Source of the DNA: an uncultured Chitinophaga sp.
Lineage (GTDB): Bacteria > Bacteroidota > Bacteroidia > Chitinophagales > Chitinophagaceae
Direction: 5' to 3'
Assembly (NCBI RefSeq): GCF_937898475.1
Contig: NZ_CALEJS010000042.1
Span: 1-64,000, forward strand
Length of the DNA stretch: 64,000 nucleotides
The notes beneath the pieces are model-generated. The model had not been told where the DNA came from. It did no database searches and was given only the letters and a program-made list of their open reading frames with translations. Made by a program: the position numbers and the translations under genes. Below are positions 9,108 through 18,306 of the stretch, piece after piece (position 1 is the first letter of the stretch; each line of letters begins with the position of its first letter).

Positions 9108-10040
9108 ATGAACAAATTCCTCATGTACTGCCTGTTGCTGGGCGGCCTGTATCAGGCAGGCGGCGCCCGTGCGCAGCAGGTTACCCTTACGCCCGATCAG
9201 ATCAGGGCGATGACACCCGCCTGGAAAGGTGAACGCAGCGCCGACGGAAGGCCCAAGGCGCCGGATGCGCTGCTGCAACGCCTGAAGAACATCTCTATCG
9301 AGGAGGCCTGGGGCATTCTCCGTAACAAAGGTTACCAGAACCAGTTTGAAGGCGAGTGGATGCTGCTGCGGCCCAACCAGGTGATGACAGGCCGGGTGGT
9401 AACGGCCCAATACATGCCGCTGCGTCCGGATATGGACCAGCTGATCAAAGACAAAGGCAAGGCGGAAGGCCGCATTGGCGGTACCAATTCCTGGCCGATA
9501 GATGTGCTCAGCAACGGCGATGTATACGTGGCAGACAGCTACGGCAAAGTAGCAGATGGCACCCTGATCGGAGATAACCTGGGTAATTCCATTTATGCCA
9601 AATCAAAGAACGGCGTCATCTTCTATGGGTCTGTCCGCGATATGGAAGGCCTGGAAGCGATTGACGGATTCACAGCCTGGGTGAAGGGTTACGATCCTTC
9701 TTACATCCAGCAGATGATGCTGGCGGGTATCAATGTGCCCATCCGCATTGGCCGCGCCACCGTATTGCCGGGAGATGTGGTGCTGGCTAAAAAAGGCGGT
9801 GTGATTTTCATTCCCGCCCACCTGCTGGAAGAGGTGGTGCTGAACGCAGAGTTCATTGGGCTGCGGGATCAGTTTGGGCACCAGCGCCTGCGGGAAGGCA
9901 AATATACGCCCGGTGAGATAGACACCCAGTGGACGGACGCTATCAAAAAAGACTTCCTGCAATGGCTGGACAGCCAGGGTGATAAACTGCCCATGAGCAG
10001 GCAGGAGCTCGATCAATTCATGAAAAACAGAACATGGTAA
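9108..10040 (+). CDS. Exported RraA-family protein
   Basis: 310 aa. A Sec signal peptide (MNKFLMYCLLLGGLYQAGGARAQ) precedes an RraA-fold domain. Supporting motifs are WPIDVLSNGDVYVADSYGKVADGTLIGDNLGNSI, FYGSVRDMEGLEAI and VLPGDVVLAKKGGVIFIPAHLLEEVV. RraA relatives include 4-hydroxy-4-methyl-2-oxoglutarate/oxaloacetate-type aldolases and the RNase E inhibitor. The GD...D...G and G.VRD elements that form the metal/substrate pocket in the aldolase branch are kept, so an enzymatic role on a carboxylate substrate is more likely than RNase control. Export is unusual for this family. It lies in the SusCD operon directly before another exported enzyme. Confidence 0.85.
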   Translation: MNKFLMYCLLLGGLYQAGGARAQQVTLTPDQIRAMTPAWKGERSADGRPKAPDALLQRLKNISIEEAWGILRNKGYQNQFEGEWMLLRPNQVMTGRVVTAQYMPLRPDMDQLIKDKGKAEGRIGGTNSWPIDVLSNGDVYVADSYGKVADGTLIGDNLGNSIYAKSKNGVIFYGSVRDMEGLEAIDGFTAWVKGYDPSYIQQMMLAGINVPIRIGRATVLPGDVVLAKKGGVIFIPAHLLEEVVLNAEFIGLRDQFGHQRLREGKYTPGEIDTQWTDAIKKDFLQWLDSQGDKLPMSRQELDQFMKNRTW

Positions 10041-10059
10041 ACGCTTAAACTTTTCTCCA

Positions 10060-11511
10060 ATGACACCTTCAGAAAAATTCCTCTCGAAATTAGGCGTACA
10101 GGAAAGCGCCCCCAACACGGAAGTGACCCAGGAAAACGATCGCCGTTCCTTCCTCAAAAAGACTGCACTAGGCGGCCTGGCCCTGGGCGGGTTTATGTTC
10201 TCTCCGCTGGGAGATACCCTGGCGCATGCTACCTCCAAAGTGAACCGCCTGTCTGCCCCGTCAGACCTCAAAATCACGGATATGCGCTATGCCGTGTGTA
10301 TGAATTCCACCGGGCGTTGCCCTATTATCCGTATAGACACCAACCAGGGCATTTACGGACTGGGAGAAGTAAGGGATGGCGCCAGCTGGCGTTACGCCTT
10401 GTTCCTCAAAAGCCGCATCCTGGGTATGAACCCCTGCAACGTGGAGATGATATTCAAACGTATTAAGCAGTTCGGCTTTCATGGCCGCCAGGGCGGAGGG
10501 GTATCCGGTGTGGAAATGGCCCTCTGGGATCTGGCGGGTAAAGCCTACGGCGTGCCGGTGTACCAGCTGCTGGGCGGCAAATACCGCGACCGCGTAAGGC
10601 TGTATGCAGACACCCCTGAAGTGGAAGACGCAGGGGAGTTCACCGCCAAGTTGAAAGACCGGCTTGAAAACAAGGGATATACTTTCCTGAAAATGGATTT
10701 CGGTATCGAGCTGCTGAAGAATACGCCCGGCGCCCTGGTGAATAACAAGTTCTGGGATGTAGGCCGCCAGTGGACCAACGAACCCATGACCTACGGCGCT
10801 ACTGAGCATCTCTTTACCCAGGTGCAGATCACGCCCAAAGGCCTGGACATACTGGCAGAACGTATTGCGAGGGTCAGGGAAGCCGTAGGTTATGAAATAC
10901 CCCTGGCTTCCGATCACTACGGTCATTTTGACCATAACAACGCCATCCGCCTGGGGAAAGCCGTAGAACCCTATCGCCTGGCCTGGCTGGAAGACCTCAT
11001 TCCCTGGAAGTTTACTGAACAGTGGAAACAGATCACCAATGCCATTGAAACTCCCACACTTACGGGCGAGGATATCTATCTGAAGGAAGAATTCATTAAA
11101 TTAATAGACGCGCACGCGGTAGACCTGGTGCATCCTGATCTTGCCACAGCGGGCGGCATCCTGGAAACAAAACGCATCGGCGATTATGGCGAGGAGAAAG
11201 GAGTGGCGATGGCCATGCACTTTGCAGGCCTGCCCATTTCATTTATGGCCAATGTGCATTGTGCGGCCGCCACACAGAATTTTGTAGCGATGGAACATCA
11301 TTCACTGGACGTGCCTTACTGGAACAACCTGGTGAAGACAGACCATCCGCTCATAGAAAAAGGTTTCGCCATTGTACCTGATAAGCCGGGATTGGGTATT
11401 GAGCTGAATGATGATGAGATCAAAAAGCACCTGGCGCCGGAAGATAAAAGTTATTTCGCTCCAACGCCTGACTGGAACGAGAGCCGTTCCTGGGATCGCC
11501 TCTGGAGTTAA
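10060..11511 (+). CDS. Tat-exported enolase-superfamily enzyme (mandelate racemase/muconate lactonizing group)
   Basis: 483 aa. A twin-arginine signal is visible at residues 28-34 (RRSFLKK, then TALGGLALGGF). The N-terminal capping domain follows (KITDMRYAVC..YGLGEVRDGASWRYALFLK) and then the barrel with MALWDLAGKAYGVPVYQLLGGKYRDRVRLYAD. Metal ligands expected for the superfamily are seen in order: Asp in ASDHYGHFD, Glu in WLEDLIPW, Glu in TGEDIYL; a His in AMHFAG could serve as catalytic base. It probably dehydrates or epimerises a sugar acid or related carboxylate in the periplasm. It follows the exported RraA protein and precedes a BASS transporter, which could carry the product inward. 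The exact substrate cannot be read from sequence. Confidence 0.9.
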   Translation: MTPSEKFLSKLGVQESAPNTEVTQENDRRSFLKKTALGGLALGGFMFSPLGDTLAHATSKVNRLSAPSDLKITDMRYAVCMNSTGRCPIIRIDTNQGIYGLGEVRDGASWRYALFLKSRILGMNPCNVEMIFKRIKQFGFHGRQGGGVSGVEMALWDLAGKAYGVPVYQLLGGKYRDRVRLYADTPEVEDAGEFTAKLKDRLENKGYTFLKMDFGIELLKNTPGALVNNKFWDVGRQWTNEPMTYGATEHLFTQVQITPKGLDILAERIARVREAVGYEIPLASDHYGHFDHNNAIRLGKAVEPYRLAWLEDLIPWKFTEQWKQITNAIETPTLTGEDIYLKEEFIKLIDAHAVDLVHPDLATAGGILETKRIGDYGEEKGVAMAMHFAGLPISFMANVHCAAATQNFVAMEHHSLDVPYWNNLVKTDHPLIEKGFAIVPDKPGLGIELNDDEIKKHLAPEDKSYFAPTPDWNESRSWDRLWS

Positions 11512-11524
11512 AGCAATACCACTT

Positions 11525-12631
11525 ATGAATACATACAAATTATCCGCCTTTCTGGCCATAGCGGCCCTGATTGCCTACATCGTCATTACTGTGCTGCAAT
11601 GGCACCAGGTAGGAGGCTGGCTCCTGATGCTTTTCTTCGCATTCCTGGCATTTGCTTTCCGGGGGAATGTCCTGCTGAAAGGATTTTCATATACAGTAAT
11701 GATCTTCGCCGCTGTTAGCCTGGCCATGTATTATCCGCAACATTTCATTGCTGTAGGAGACTTTAAACTGTCAAAGCTGATCCTGCCTTTGCTGCAGATC
11801 ATTATGTTCGGTATGGGTACCGGTTTACGGTGGGCGGACTTTCAGCAGCTGGCTAAAACGCCCAAAAGTATTGGTGTTGGCGTAATAGCGCAGTATTCTA
11901 TTATGCCGCTGGTAGGTTTTGTTATTACCCGTTTGTTCAATTTTCCTCCTGAGATTGCAGCAGGCGTTATACTGATCGGTTCTTGTCCCAGCGGGCTGGC
12001 CTCCAATGTGATGTCTTACCTGGCGGGGGCTAACCTGGCCTTATCTGTCTCCATAACGGTGATGGTTACACTGCTTGCTCCTGTTATTACTCCGTTATGG
12101 ATGAAAGCGTTGGCAGGTCAGTATGTGGAAGTGGCGCTCTGGCAGATGATGTGGGACATTGTACAGATCGTGATACTGCCTATTGTGGCAGGTTTGGCTT
12201 TCAATCATTTCTTACGCGGCAAGTTCAAGTGGCTGGATGATGCCATGCCTTTGCTGTCCATGGGCGGTATTGCACTGATCATTGTAGTGGTAACTGCCAG
12301 CGGGCGGGATAGCCTGTTAAAGGTTGGGCCATTACTGATCTTTGCTGCCTTGCTGCATAACCTGTCTGGCTATTGCCTTGGTTACTGGAGTGCGCGCCTG
12401 TTCCGCATGCCTGAAAGGGACTGCCGGACAGTGGCGCTGGAAGTGGGTATGCAGAACGGTGGCCTTGCATCCGGCCTGGCGTTGAAAATGGGCAAGCTGG
12501 CAACGGTGGGCCTGGCGCCGGCTGTATTCGGTCCTTTGATGAATATTACGGGATCTGCGCTGGCTACCTGGTGGAAAGGAAAGAAGGTGGACGACGGGGC
12601 GGAAGAAGTAGCGGTTAGTCTGAAAGTTTGA
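11525..12631 (+). CDS. Bile acid:sodium symporter (BASS) family transporter
   Basis: The start chosen is ATG 11525 (MNTYKLSAF), just after the enolase-family stop, giving 368 aa; a longer frame would overlap that gene by 104 bp. Nine to ten hydrophobic helices are visible. BASS-type motifs are GMGTGLRWADFQQLAKTPK, GVILIGSCPSGLASNVMSYLAGANLALSVS and VALEVGMQNGGLASGLAL, the last two lining the sodium/substrate site. In this operon it most likely moves the carboxylate released by the two exported enzymes across the inner membrane with sodium. Bile acids themselves are unlikely. Confidence 0.9.
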   Translation: MNTYKLSAFLAIAALIAYIVITVLQWHQVGGWLLMLFFAFLAFAFRGNVLLKGFSYTVMIFAAVSLAMYYPQHFIAVGDFKLSKLILPLLQIIMFGMGTGLRWADFQQLAKTPKSIGVGVIAQYSIMPLVGFVITRLFNFPPEIAAGVILIGSCPSGLASNVMSYLAGANLALSVSITVMVTLLAPVITPLWMKALAGQYVEVALWQMMWDIVQIVILPIVAGLAFNHFLRGKFKWLDDAMPLLSMGGIALIIVVVTASGRDSLLKVGPLLIFAALLHNLSGYCLGYWSARLFRMPERDCRTVALEVGMQNGGLASGLALKMGKLATVGLAPAVFGPLMNITGSALATWWKGKKVDDGAEEVAVSLKV

Positions 12632-12642
12632 TGGTTTGAAAA

Positions 12643-12727
12643 GTTTGAACGTTTGATGGTTTTAAAGTTTAAGGGTTTGAAGGTGCCCGGAATAATGGGA
12701 CGCCTTCAAACCCTCAAACGTTCAAAG
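12643..12727. terminator. Large two-helix inverted repeat between convergent genes
   Basis: Inner stem: gggtttgaagg (12673-12683) pairs perfectly with ccttcaaaccc (12703-12713). Outer stem: gtttgaacgtttga (12643-12656) pairs with tcaaacgttcaaag (12714-12727), 13 of 14 positions. The left arm also contains repeated gtttgatggttt units. It separates two converging genes and is well placed as a bidirectional terminator, though there is no long T tract. Confidence 0.6.
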
Positions 12728-12741
12728 TCTTAAACTGAATA

Positions 12742-15318
12742 TTATTTAGGCGCCAGTGCCCTGTTGATCCTTTCCACGAGATCGTTCAGGTGGTAGCGGC
12801 TCATGTTGTCGGGCATGGAGGCTGCCGCGCTGCGCATTTCATTCCGGAGGGAGGTAAGCTGTGCGCGGGCAATGCTGCTTACATCAGTGTGGGTGGGATC
12901 TGGTGGCGGTGTGCCGAACATGATCACCATACCGCCGCTGCTGCTGCCGGAGCCGCCGCCGGGAGACAGTAATTCGGACAGATGTCTTACATAGGCCTTC
13001 TGCAGGTTCCTGCGGAAGATATCGATCGGCTTGTGGGCATATACTTCGCTGAAGATACCTTTTTTCAGGTCGTTCAGGAGTTCGGTGGCCTGGTAGGCTT
13101 TGCTGCCTTCCATGGCGGAAGCGTTCAGCAGTTTGTTCAGGGTATTGGTGCTCAGCAACCTTCCCAGTACGGGATCCTGGCGTGCCAGCACAACGTTGGT
13201 GGCGTCGTTTCCGGTGCGGCTCAGGATATCTTTATTCAGCAGCCACTGTGGTGTGTTGAACAGTTGCTGGTTGAGGAACTGTACGGCTGACCGTTGGGTG
13301 GCTTTGGGCACACTTTCATACACAGCGCCTTCCTGCTCTACAGTTTTGGGCGTTTCCAGGATACCGCCTACATTTTTGGCAACGTGGTTCATATAGCGGC
13401 CAAATTGCCCGGTCACTTCCCGGTAGAGGTCGCCCAGGTTGGAATATCCTTCATTGGCCTCGCGTGTCCAGGCCATCAGGTTGGGAACGATGCGTTGGAG
13501 GTTCTTAATGCCGTAATAACTGGCTTTCATGGCATCATCGCCGAGGTCTTCGCTCTGAGAGCGGGGATCATCCGGGTTGCTTTCGGTGCCAAACCAGTAG
13601 CGTTTGTCTTTCAGGCGGTTAATGGTCCATTTATTAAGTGTGGCCTTTTCTTCTTCAGGAGTGTGTACGCCGGGTATCTGGCGGTAACCCCATTCAATGG
13701 CCCATTTGTCGTAGTAGTTGATACGGGGGTAGAGGTCTGCCCCTGTAATGCTGTCTTCAGGCTGCGCTACGTAGTTGAATCGGGCATAATCCATAATAGA
13801 AGGCGCGTGGCCGTTTTTCTGTACCCAGGATCTGTCGCGCAGTTTCTCTACCGGGTAAGCGGAGCTGGAGCCATAGTTATGGCGTAAACCGAGGGTATGC
13901 CCTACTTCGTGGGAGGAAACAAATCGGATCAGCTCACCCATCAGCTCATCATCAAATTCCATGGTGCGTGCACGCGGATCGTTGGGCGCACATTGTACAA
14001 AGTACCAGTTGCGCAGCAGGCGCATAACGTTGTGATACCAGTTGATATGGCTTTCCAGGATCTCGCCGGAGCGGGGATCATGAACGTGGGGGCCACTGGC
14101 ATTGGCGATATCGGAAGGTTTGTACACAATGGCGGAAAAGCGGGCGTCTTCCAGTGACCAGGTAGAATCTTCCTGTTGGGTAGGCGCCTGTTTGGCGATG
14201 ATGGCGTTTTTGAAGCCGGCCTGTTCAAAGGCGGGTTGCCAGTCGTTCACCCCCTGTATGAGGTATTTACGCCATTTGGCGGGAGTGGCCGGGTCTATAT
14301 AGAAGATGATCGGTTTTTTAGGTTCTACCAGTTCGCCTCGTTTATATTTCTCCATGTCTTCCGGTTTGGGTTCCAGTCGCCAGCGGGTGATCATCTGTAC
14401 GCGTTTCACTCCCTGGGGATCGGCGTCGAAGTCGGTTACGCTGGTGGTAAAGTACCCGATACGGGGATCAAAATAGCGGGCCTGCATGGGAACTTTGGGC
14501 AACAGTACCAGGGAGCTGTTCAGTTCCAGGGTAGCGTTTCCGCCGGGACCGGAGCCGGGGCTGCCGCCACTGCTTTTGGAATAGGTCTTTACGGTTTTGA
14601 TCTCGGTGTTGATAGGGTAGGAGCGGATGTCAACGATATAGGACTTATCCGGTTGTACGCTGCCCAGCCGAAGCCGGGTTTTCATGCGCTGGTCAAAGAA
14701 GAGGATATCGTTGTCGCCGTTGATATAGTCGGTAAAGTCGATCAGGCAGCCGTTACTGTCCTTTGAAAAGGCTTTGATGTCAAATGCGGCTGCGATGGGC
14801 TGTATATTGGAGTTCATCACCGCATGGAACATGGGTTGGGTGCTGTCCTTTGATATTTCGCTGTAGGAAATGTTCTTCAGGAAGATGCGGTTATTGGGTC
14901 CTTTTTCGAAGCGGATCAGGTTTTCGCCGATCTGGTCGCCGCTGTAGCCGTAGAACATGGCGCGCAGGCCTGCAGCTGATTTGGAGATACGGTTCACTAC
15001 CAATATATCGCGGCCCAGCAGGGAGTCGGCAATTTCGAAATAGACCTTATCATCCACCTTATATATATTGAACAGGCCGGAGTCAGCCTTGCTTCTGGCA
15101 GGAATGAACTCTCCGAACTGTTTGGGATTAGCCTTAGGGGTGCCCTGGGGCGGTATCATAGGTGGTTTTACGGTCGTGTCTTTAGCGGCGGCGGTGGCGG
15201 CGGCTTCGGACTGTTTCTTCTTTTTCCTTTGTGCAGAGGCCTGGGTTCCAAGGAGTATACCTGTGCAGAGTATACCTGCCGCAACCGCAACAAATCTGCT
15301 TTTTACATGCATGTTCAT
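12742..15318 (-). CDS. Secreted zinc-dependent metalloprotease (DUF5117/DUF5118/DUF4953 type)
   Basis: 858 aa from ATG 15318, which gives a clean Sec signal (MNMHVKSRFVAVAAGILCTG..TQASAQ); the longer frame would need a TTG at 15375. The zinc site is H-E-V-G-H-T-L-G-L-R-H-N at residues 470-481, a metzincin-like HExxHxxGxxH (H470, E471, H474, H480). Upstream are a beta-rich region (DILVVNRISKSAAGLRAMFYG) and WRKYLIQGVNDWQPAFEQAGFKNAI, typical of this large Bacteroidota family. It is presumably periplasmic or surface-exposed; the substrate is unknown. Convergent with the BASS gene and alone in its transcription unit. A CAAATAAA on the plus strand (15373-15380) could be its -7 box, which also argues for the ATG start. 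Confidence 0.92.
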   Translation of the reverse strand: MNMHVKSRFVAVAAGILCTGILLGTQASAQRKKKKQSEAAATAAAKDTTVKPPMIPPQGTPKANPKQFGEFIPARSKADSGLFNIYKVDDKVYFEIADSLLGRDILVVNRISKSAAGLRAMFYGYSGDQIGENLIRFEKGPNNRIFLKNISYSEISKDSTQPMFHAVMNSNIQPIAAAFDIKAFSKDSNGCLIDFTDYINGDNDILFFDQRMKTRLRLGSVQPDKSYIVDIRSYPINTEIKTVKTYSKSSGGSPGSGPGGNATLELNSSLVLLPKVPMQARYFDPRIGYFTTSVTDFDADPQGVKRVQMITRWRLEPKPEDMEKYKRGELVEPKKPIIFYIDPATPAKWRKYLIQGVNDWQPAFEQAGFKNAIIAKQAPTQQEDSTWSLEDARFSAIVYKPSDIANASGPHVHDPRSGEILESHINWYHNVMRLLRNWYFVQCAPNDPRARTMEFDDELMGELIRFVSSHEVGHTLGLRHNYGSSSAYPVEKLRDRSWVQKNGHAPSIMDYARFNYVAQPEDSITGADLYPRINYYDKWAIEWGYRQIPGVHTPEEEKATLNKWTINRLKDKRYWFGTESNPDDPRSQSEDLGDDAMKASYYGIKNLQRIVPNLMAWTREANEGYSNLGDLYREVTGQFGRYMNHVAKNVGGILETPKTVEQEGAVYESVPKATQRSAVQFLNQQLFNTPQWLLNKDILSRTGNDATNVVLARQDPVLGRLLSTNTLNKLLNASAMEGSKAYQATELLNDLKKGIFSEVYAHKPIDIFRRNLQKAYVRHLSELLSPGGGSGSSSGGMVIMFGTPPPDPTHTDVSSIARAQLTSLRNEMRSAAASMPDNMSRYHLNDLVERINRALAPK

Positions 15319-15987
15319 AGTGTTTGTACGAGGGTTGATCTTTGATCTGGCTGCCTTTTTTGACAGCAGTTGCAAATAAATATATAAAGCAGTAACTTAT
15401 CAGGAAATTCCATAAACGTTATAATTATCTTAAGAATGGAAGGAAAATAGGGGAATGTATTGATTTGTCAGTTTTTATATGGATATTGTTCTTGATATAT
15501 AATTGCTAAACCGGTGCTGATGGTGGGATCATGGGCTTTGAATACAGGAGCAACGTATGTTTTGCCGGGCTTATAAGTTAAGACCTGCTACTGTGGCTAA
15601 AAACATTTGAAAACGAATAGTTATAAAATTTGTTGGAACATTTAAAAATTTCCTTAAATTGTGCGTCCAACTTTGAAAAAAAATCAATAAATTTCGATTT
15701 TCAAGGACAGTAACGATAGAGGTTTTGAATAGCCACTGCTTTGTTGCTACTCGTTTTTGTGTTTAAAGTGTATGCTCAATAAATTGGAAAGAAGTCCTTT
15801 CAGTCGGGCTTTTGTGAGGAGGTTAAATTTTGTGAGATTTTTTGAGCAGCACTTGTTTTTTTAAGGCAACCGTACAATATTTGCGAATTCGGGTTATAGT
15901 AATTGTAGGCGTTACATTTATTTTAATTTTTTAAACGGAAATACAAAAAAACCATAGTTTAATTTTTAACACTAAAATTCAATCAAC
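15319..15987. other. 669-bp AT-rich intergenic region
   Basis: Divergent region between the metalloprotease (minus) and the exbB operon (plus). It has no coding frame with plausible start and composition. It must hold both promoters; the best plus-strand candidate is at 15853-15883. I see no clear riboswitch or RNA gene, although the unusual length leaves room for a small RNA. Confidence 0.6.
15853..15883 (+). promoter_or_regulatory. Candidate promoter for the exbB-exbD-exbD-tonB operon
   Basis: TTG (15853-15855), a 20-bp spacer, then AATATTTG (15876-15883), seven of eight positions fitting the -7 element TAnnTTTG. The start site would be about 95 bp upstream of the exbB ATG at 15988. Confidence 0.4.
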
Positions 15988-16854
15988 ATGGCTGAGACTA
16001 AAACAACTGTGACTGCAGCTGCTGCCAAATCGACCGCTTCTTCTCATCAACCTAAAAAGTCATCCAACCTCTTTGCAGCGTTGGCGGTTCCTATCTGCCT
16101 GGCGATTGCGATTCTCTTCTACATTTTTGTATTAGGTAATCCGGCAAACTTCCAGGGAGGACATACAGGCCATGGAGCGCATCCAGTTGAGGAAGGCATT
16201 GGTAAATGGTTTGGCACGGTTTATATGGGCGGACCGGTTGTACCTGTTCTGATTTCTGTATTATTAATTTGCTTGACTTTCGTGATCGAGCGTTTCCTTT
16301 ATCTGTCCAAAGCCAAAGGTAAATTCAGCGGCAGTGAGCTGGTAAGGAAAGTACAATATCACCTGGCTAACAAGAATGTAGACGCTGCACTGGCTGAGTG
16401 CGACAAGCAGAAAGGTTCTGTTGGTAACGTACTGAAAGCAGGTCTGAAAAAATACAAGGAAATGATCACCAACACTGAGTTGGATACTGATCAGAAGATC
16501 CTGTCTATTAAGAACGAGATCGAAGAAACTACTGCGCTCGAACTGCCGATGATGGAAAAGAACCTGGTGTTCCTGTCTACCATTGCTTCTATCGCTACCC
16601 TGATTGGTCTGTTCGGTACAGTATTGGGTATGATCCGCGCGTTCTCTGCGATGGCAACCGGCGGTGCTCCTGACTCTGCTCAGCTGGCAGGTGGTATCTC
16701 TGAGGCCCTGATCAATACCGCTCTGGGTATCGGTACTTCTGCGATCGCGATCATTATGTATAACTATTTCACTACCAATATCGACAGCATCACTTATGCT
16801 ATCGACGAGTCTGGCTTTACTTTAACTCAGAGCTTTGCTGCCAACCACAAATAA
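15988..16854 (+). CDS. exbB: ExbB/TolQ/MotA-family proton channel
   Basis: 288 aa. An Ala/Lys-rich cytoplasmic tail leads to a first membrane helix (residues about 29-50), a second near 88-108 (VVPVLISVLLICLTFVIERFLYL), a long cytoplasmic stretch, and the paired C-terminal helices (LVFLSTIASIATLIGLFGTVLGMIRAF and GGISEALINTALGIGTSAIAIIMYNYF) that form the proton path. With ExbD and TonB it converts proton motive force into energy for outer-membrane transporters such as the SusC proteins in this window. First gene of a four-gene operon (gaps of 48-71 bp). The His/Gly-rich periplasmic loop after the first helix (GGHTGHGAHP) is a local peculiarity. Confidence 0.95.
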   Translation: MAETKTTVTAAAAKSTASSHQPKKSSNLFAALAVPICLAIAILFYIFVLGNPANFQGGHTGHGAHPVEEGIGKWFGTVYMGGPVVPVLISVLLICLTFVIERFLYLSKAKGKFSGSELVRKVQYHLANKNVDAALAECDKQKGSVGNVLKAGLKKYKEMITNTELDTDQKILSIKNEIEETTALELPMMEKNLVFLSTIASIATLIGLFGTVLGMIRAFSAMATGGAPDSAQLAGGISEALINTALGIGTSAIAIIMYNYFTTNIDSITYAIDESGFTLTQSFAANHK

Positions 16855-16925
16855 TTTTTTGATTATTCGTGTGGAAAATCAGTAATACTGAATCTAATTA
16901 AAGTACAAACCAAAAAGGAGTAAAC

Positions 16926-17594
16926 ATGCCAAAAGTTAAAATGGCCCGTAAGAGCACCATGATCGACATGACCGCAATGTGTGACGTTGCGTTCCTGTTG
17001 CTCACGTTCTTCATGCTGGCCACCAGTTTTAAGCCGGAGGAACCGGTAACTGTGGTTACTCCGTCTTCTATTAATACCAAGATCCTTCCCGACTCCGACG
17101 TAATATTACTTACTGTTGGCAAGGATGGCAGGATATTCTTTAGCATGGACGGGCAGCCCAAGAGAAAGAAACTGATCGAGGATCTGAACTCCCAGTTCAA
17201 ACTCAATCTGGACCAGAAGGCGATGAATAACTTCATAGTTGGTGCAATTGTAGGTACTGAATTAAAGAACCTGAACAGTTACCTCAATCTGAAGATGGAG
17301 CAGCGGAAAACTTCCGGCGTTGAAACCGGTATTCCTGTTGACTCTGCCAATAATGAACTGGCAACCTGGATCAACTACGCCAGAACTGCCCAGGGAGGAA
17401 ACCCCAGGCTGCAGTACTGTATCAAGGCCGACAACGGAACGCCTTATCCTACGATCAAGCAGATCATGCAGACATTTAAGGATCTGAAGATACAGAAGCT
17501 GAACCTGGTAACTAACCTGGAAGACGCACCTCCGGGATCTGCAGCTGCAGAGTTCCAAAGGCAACAAGGTGCAGCTAAGAAAAGCGGAGAATAA
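16926..17594 (+). CDS. exbD: ExbD/TolR-family biopolymer transport protein (first copy)
   Basis: 222 aa. A short cytoplasmic N-terminus is followed by the single membrane helix with its conserved Asp (STMIDMTAMCDVAFLLLTFFMLATSF) and a periplasmic domain. It forms the channel with ExbB. The preferred start is ATG 16926, 8 bp after an AAAAAGGAG purine run. Two different ExbD genes in tandem are common in Bacteroidota TonB operons and may form hetero-dimers; the two here differ strongly outside the helix. Confidence 0.94.
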   Translation: MPKVKMARKSTMIDMTAMCDVAFLLLTFFMLATSFKPEEPVTVVTPSSINTKILPDSDVILLTVGKDGRIFFSMDGQPKRKKLIEDLNSQFKLNLDQKAMNNFIVGAIVGTELKNLNSYLNLKMEQRKTSGVETGIPVDSANNELATWINYARTAQGGNPRLQYCIKADNGTPYPTIKQIMQTFKDLKIQKLNLVTNLEDAPPGSAAAEFQRQQGAAKKSGE

Positions 17595-17665
17595 TATTTA
17601 AGTAAACGGCAGGTTCGTTCTGCGGAAAGGACGCTGCCAATTAAAAACCAAAAAAAAGAGCTACT

Positions 17666-18259
17666 ATGGCAGAAATGGATACCAGCAGTAGTGGTGGTGG
17701 AAAAAAACACCAGGGTACGAAATCGAAGAAACTTTCTACCCGTGTGGATATGACGCCAATGGTGGACTTAGGTTTTCTCCTTATTACCTTCTTCATGCTG
17801 ACGACAACCATGTCCAAGCCCAAAACAATGGACTTGATCATGCCGAAAGATACCAAAGATGAGAAGGAACAGAACAAGGTAAAGGAGAGTACAGCGCTTA
17901 CCATACTGCTTGGAAAAAATAACAGGGTTTTCTATTACGAGGGCCTGGCCCAGGACCCGAACGCATCCGCTAATCCGGACTTCTTTAAGGCAACCAGTTT
18001 TGCCAACAAAGATGGCATACGGGATGTGATCATTAAAAAGAGAGATGAAGTTTCACAACTCAGGAACGCCAAAGGTGAACCGGAAGATGTGGTAGTGATC
18101 ATTAAAGCAGACGATGATGCTACTTACAAGAATTTCGTGGACATCATAGACGAAATGGCCATTAACCGGATCCAGCGTTATGCTACTGTTGACATCAGCG
18201 ACCAGGATAAAGCATGGATCAAGCAGACCGAATCAGCGAATGCTGGTGGCTCACAGTAA
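17666..18259 (+). CDS. exbD: ExbD/TolR-family biopolymer transport protein (second copy)
   Basis: 197 aa. The N-terminus is a longer Ser/Gly/Lys-rich cytoplasmic tail, then RVDMTPMVDLGFLLITFFMLTTTM with the conserved channel Asp in MVDLGF. The periplasmic part ends in AINRIQRYATVDISDQDKAWI. It is the second ExbD of the exbB-exbD-exbD-tonB cluster. MTPMVDLGFLLITFF is the canonical ExbD signature, whereas the first copy reads MTAMCDVAFLLLTFF. Confidence 0.95.
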   Translation: MAEMDTSSSGGGKKHQGTKSKKLSTRVDMTPMVDLGFLLITFFMLTTTMSKPKTMDLIMPKDTKDEKEQNKVKESTALTILLGKNNRVFYYEGLAQDPNASANPDFFKATSFANKDGIRDVIIKKRDEVSQLRNAKGEPEDVVVIIKADDDATYKNFVDIIDEMAINRIQRYATVDISDQDKAWIKQTESANAGGSQ

Positions 18260-18306
18260 ATTGTGGAATTATCTAATTTTTTGCATCCATCCATAAACAA
18301 GCAACA

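Noticed and set aside
11408..11524. N-terminal extension of the BASS transporter
   Set aside because: It would overlap the enolase-family gene by 104 bp and place a charged stretch before the first helix; ATG 11525 fits the family.
13294..13887. Antisense frame of 197 codons within the metalloprotease gene
   Set aside because: The metalloprotease frame is full length with a zinc motif, and the antisense product has no family features.
15319..15375. N-terminal extension of the metalloprotease starting at TTG
   Set aside because: It masks a good signal peptide beginning at ATG 15318 and overlaps a plausible promoter.
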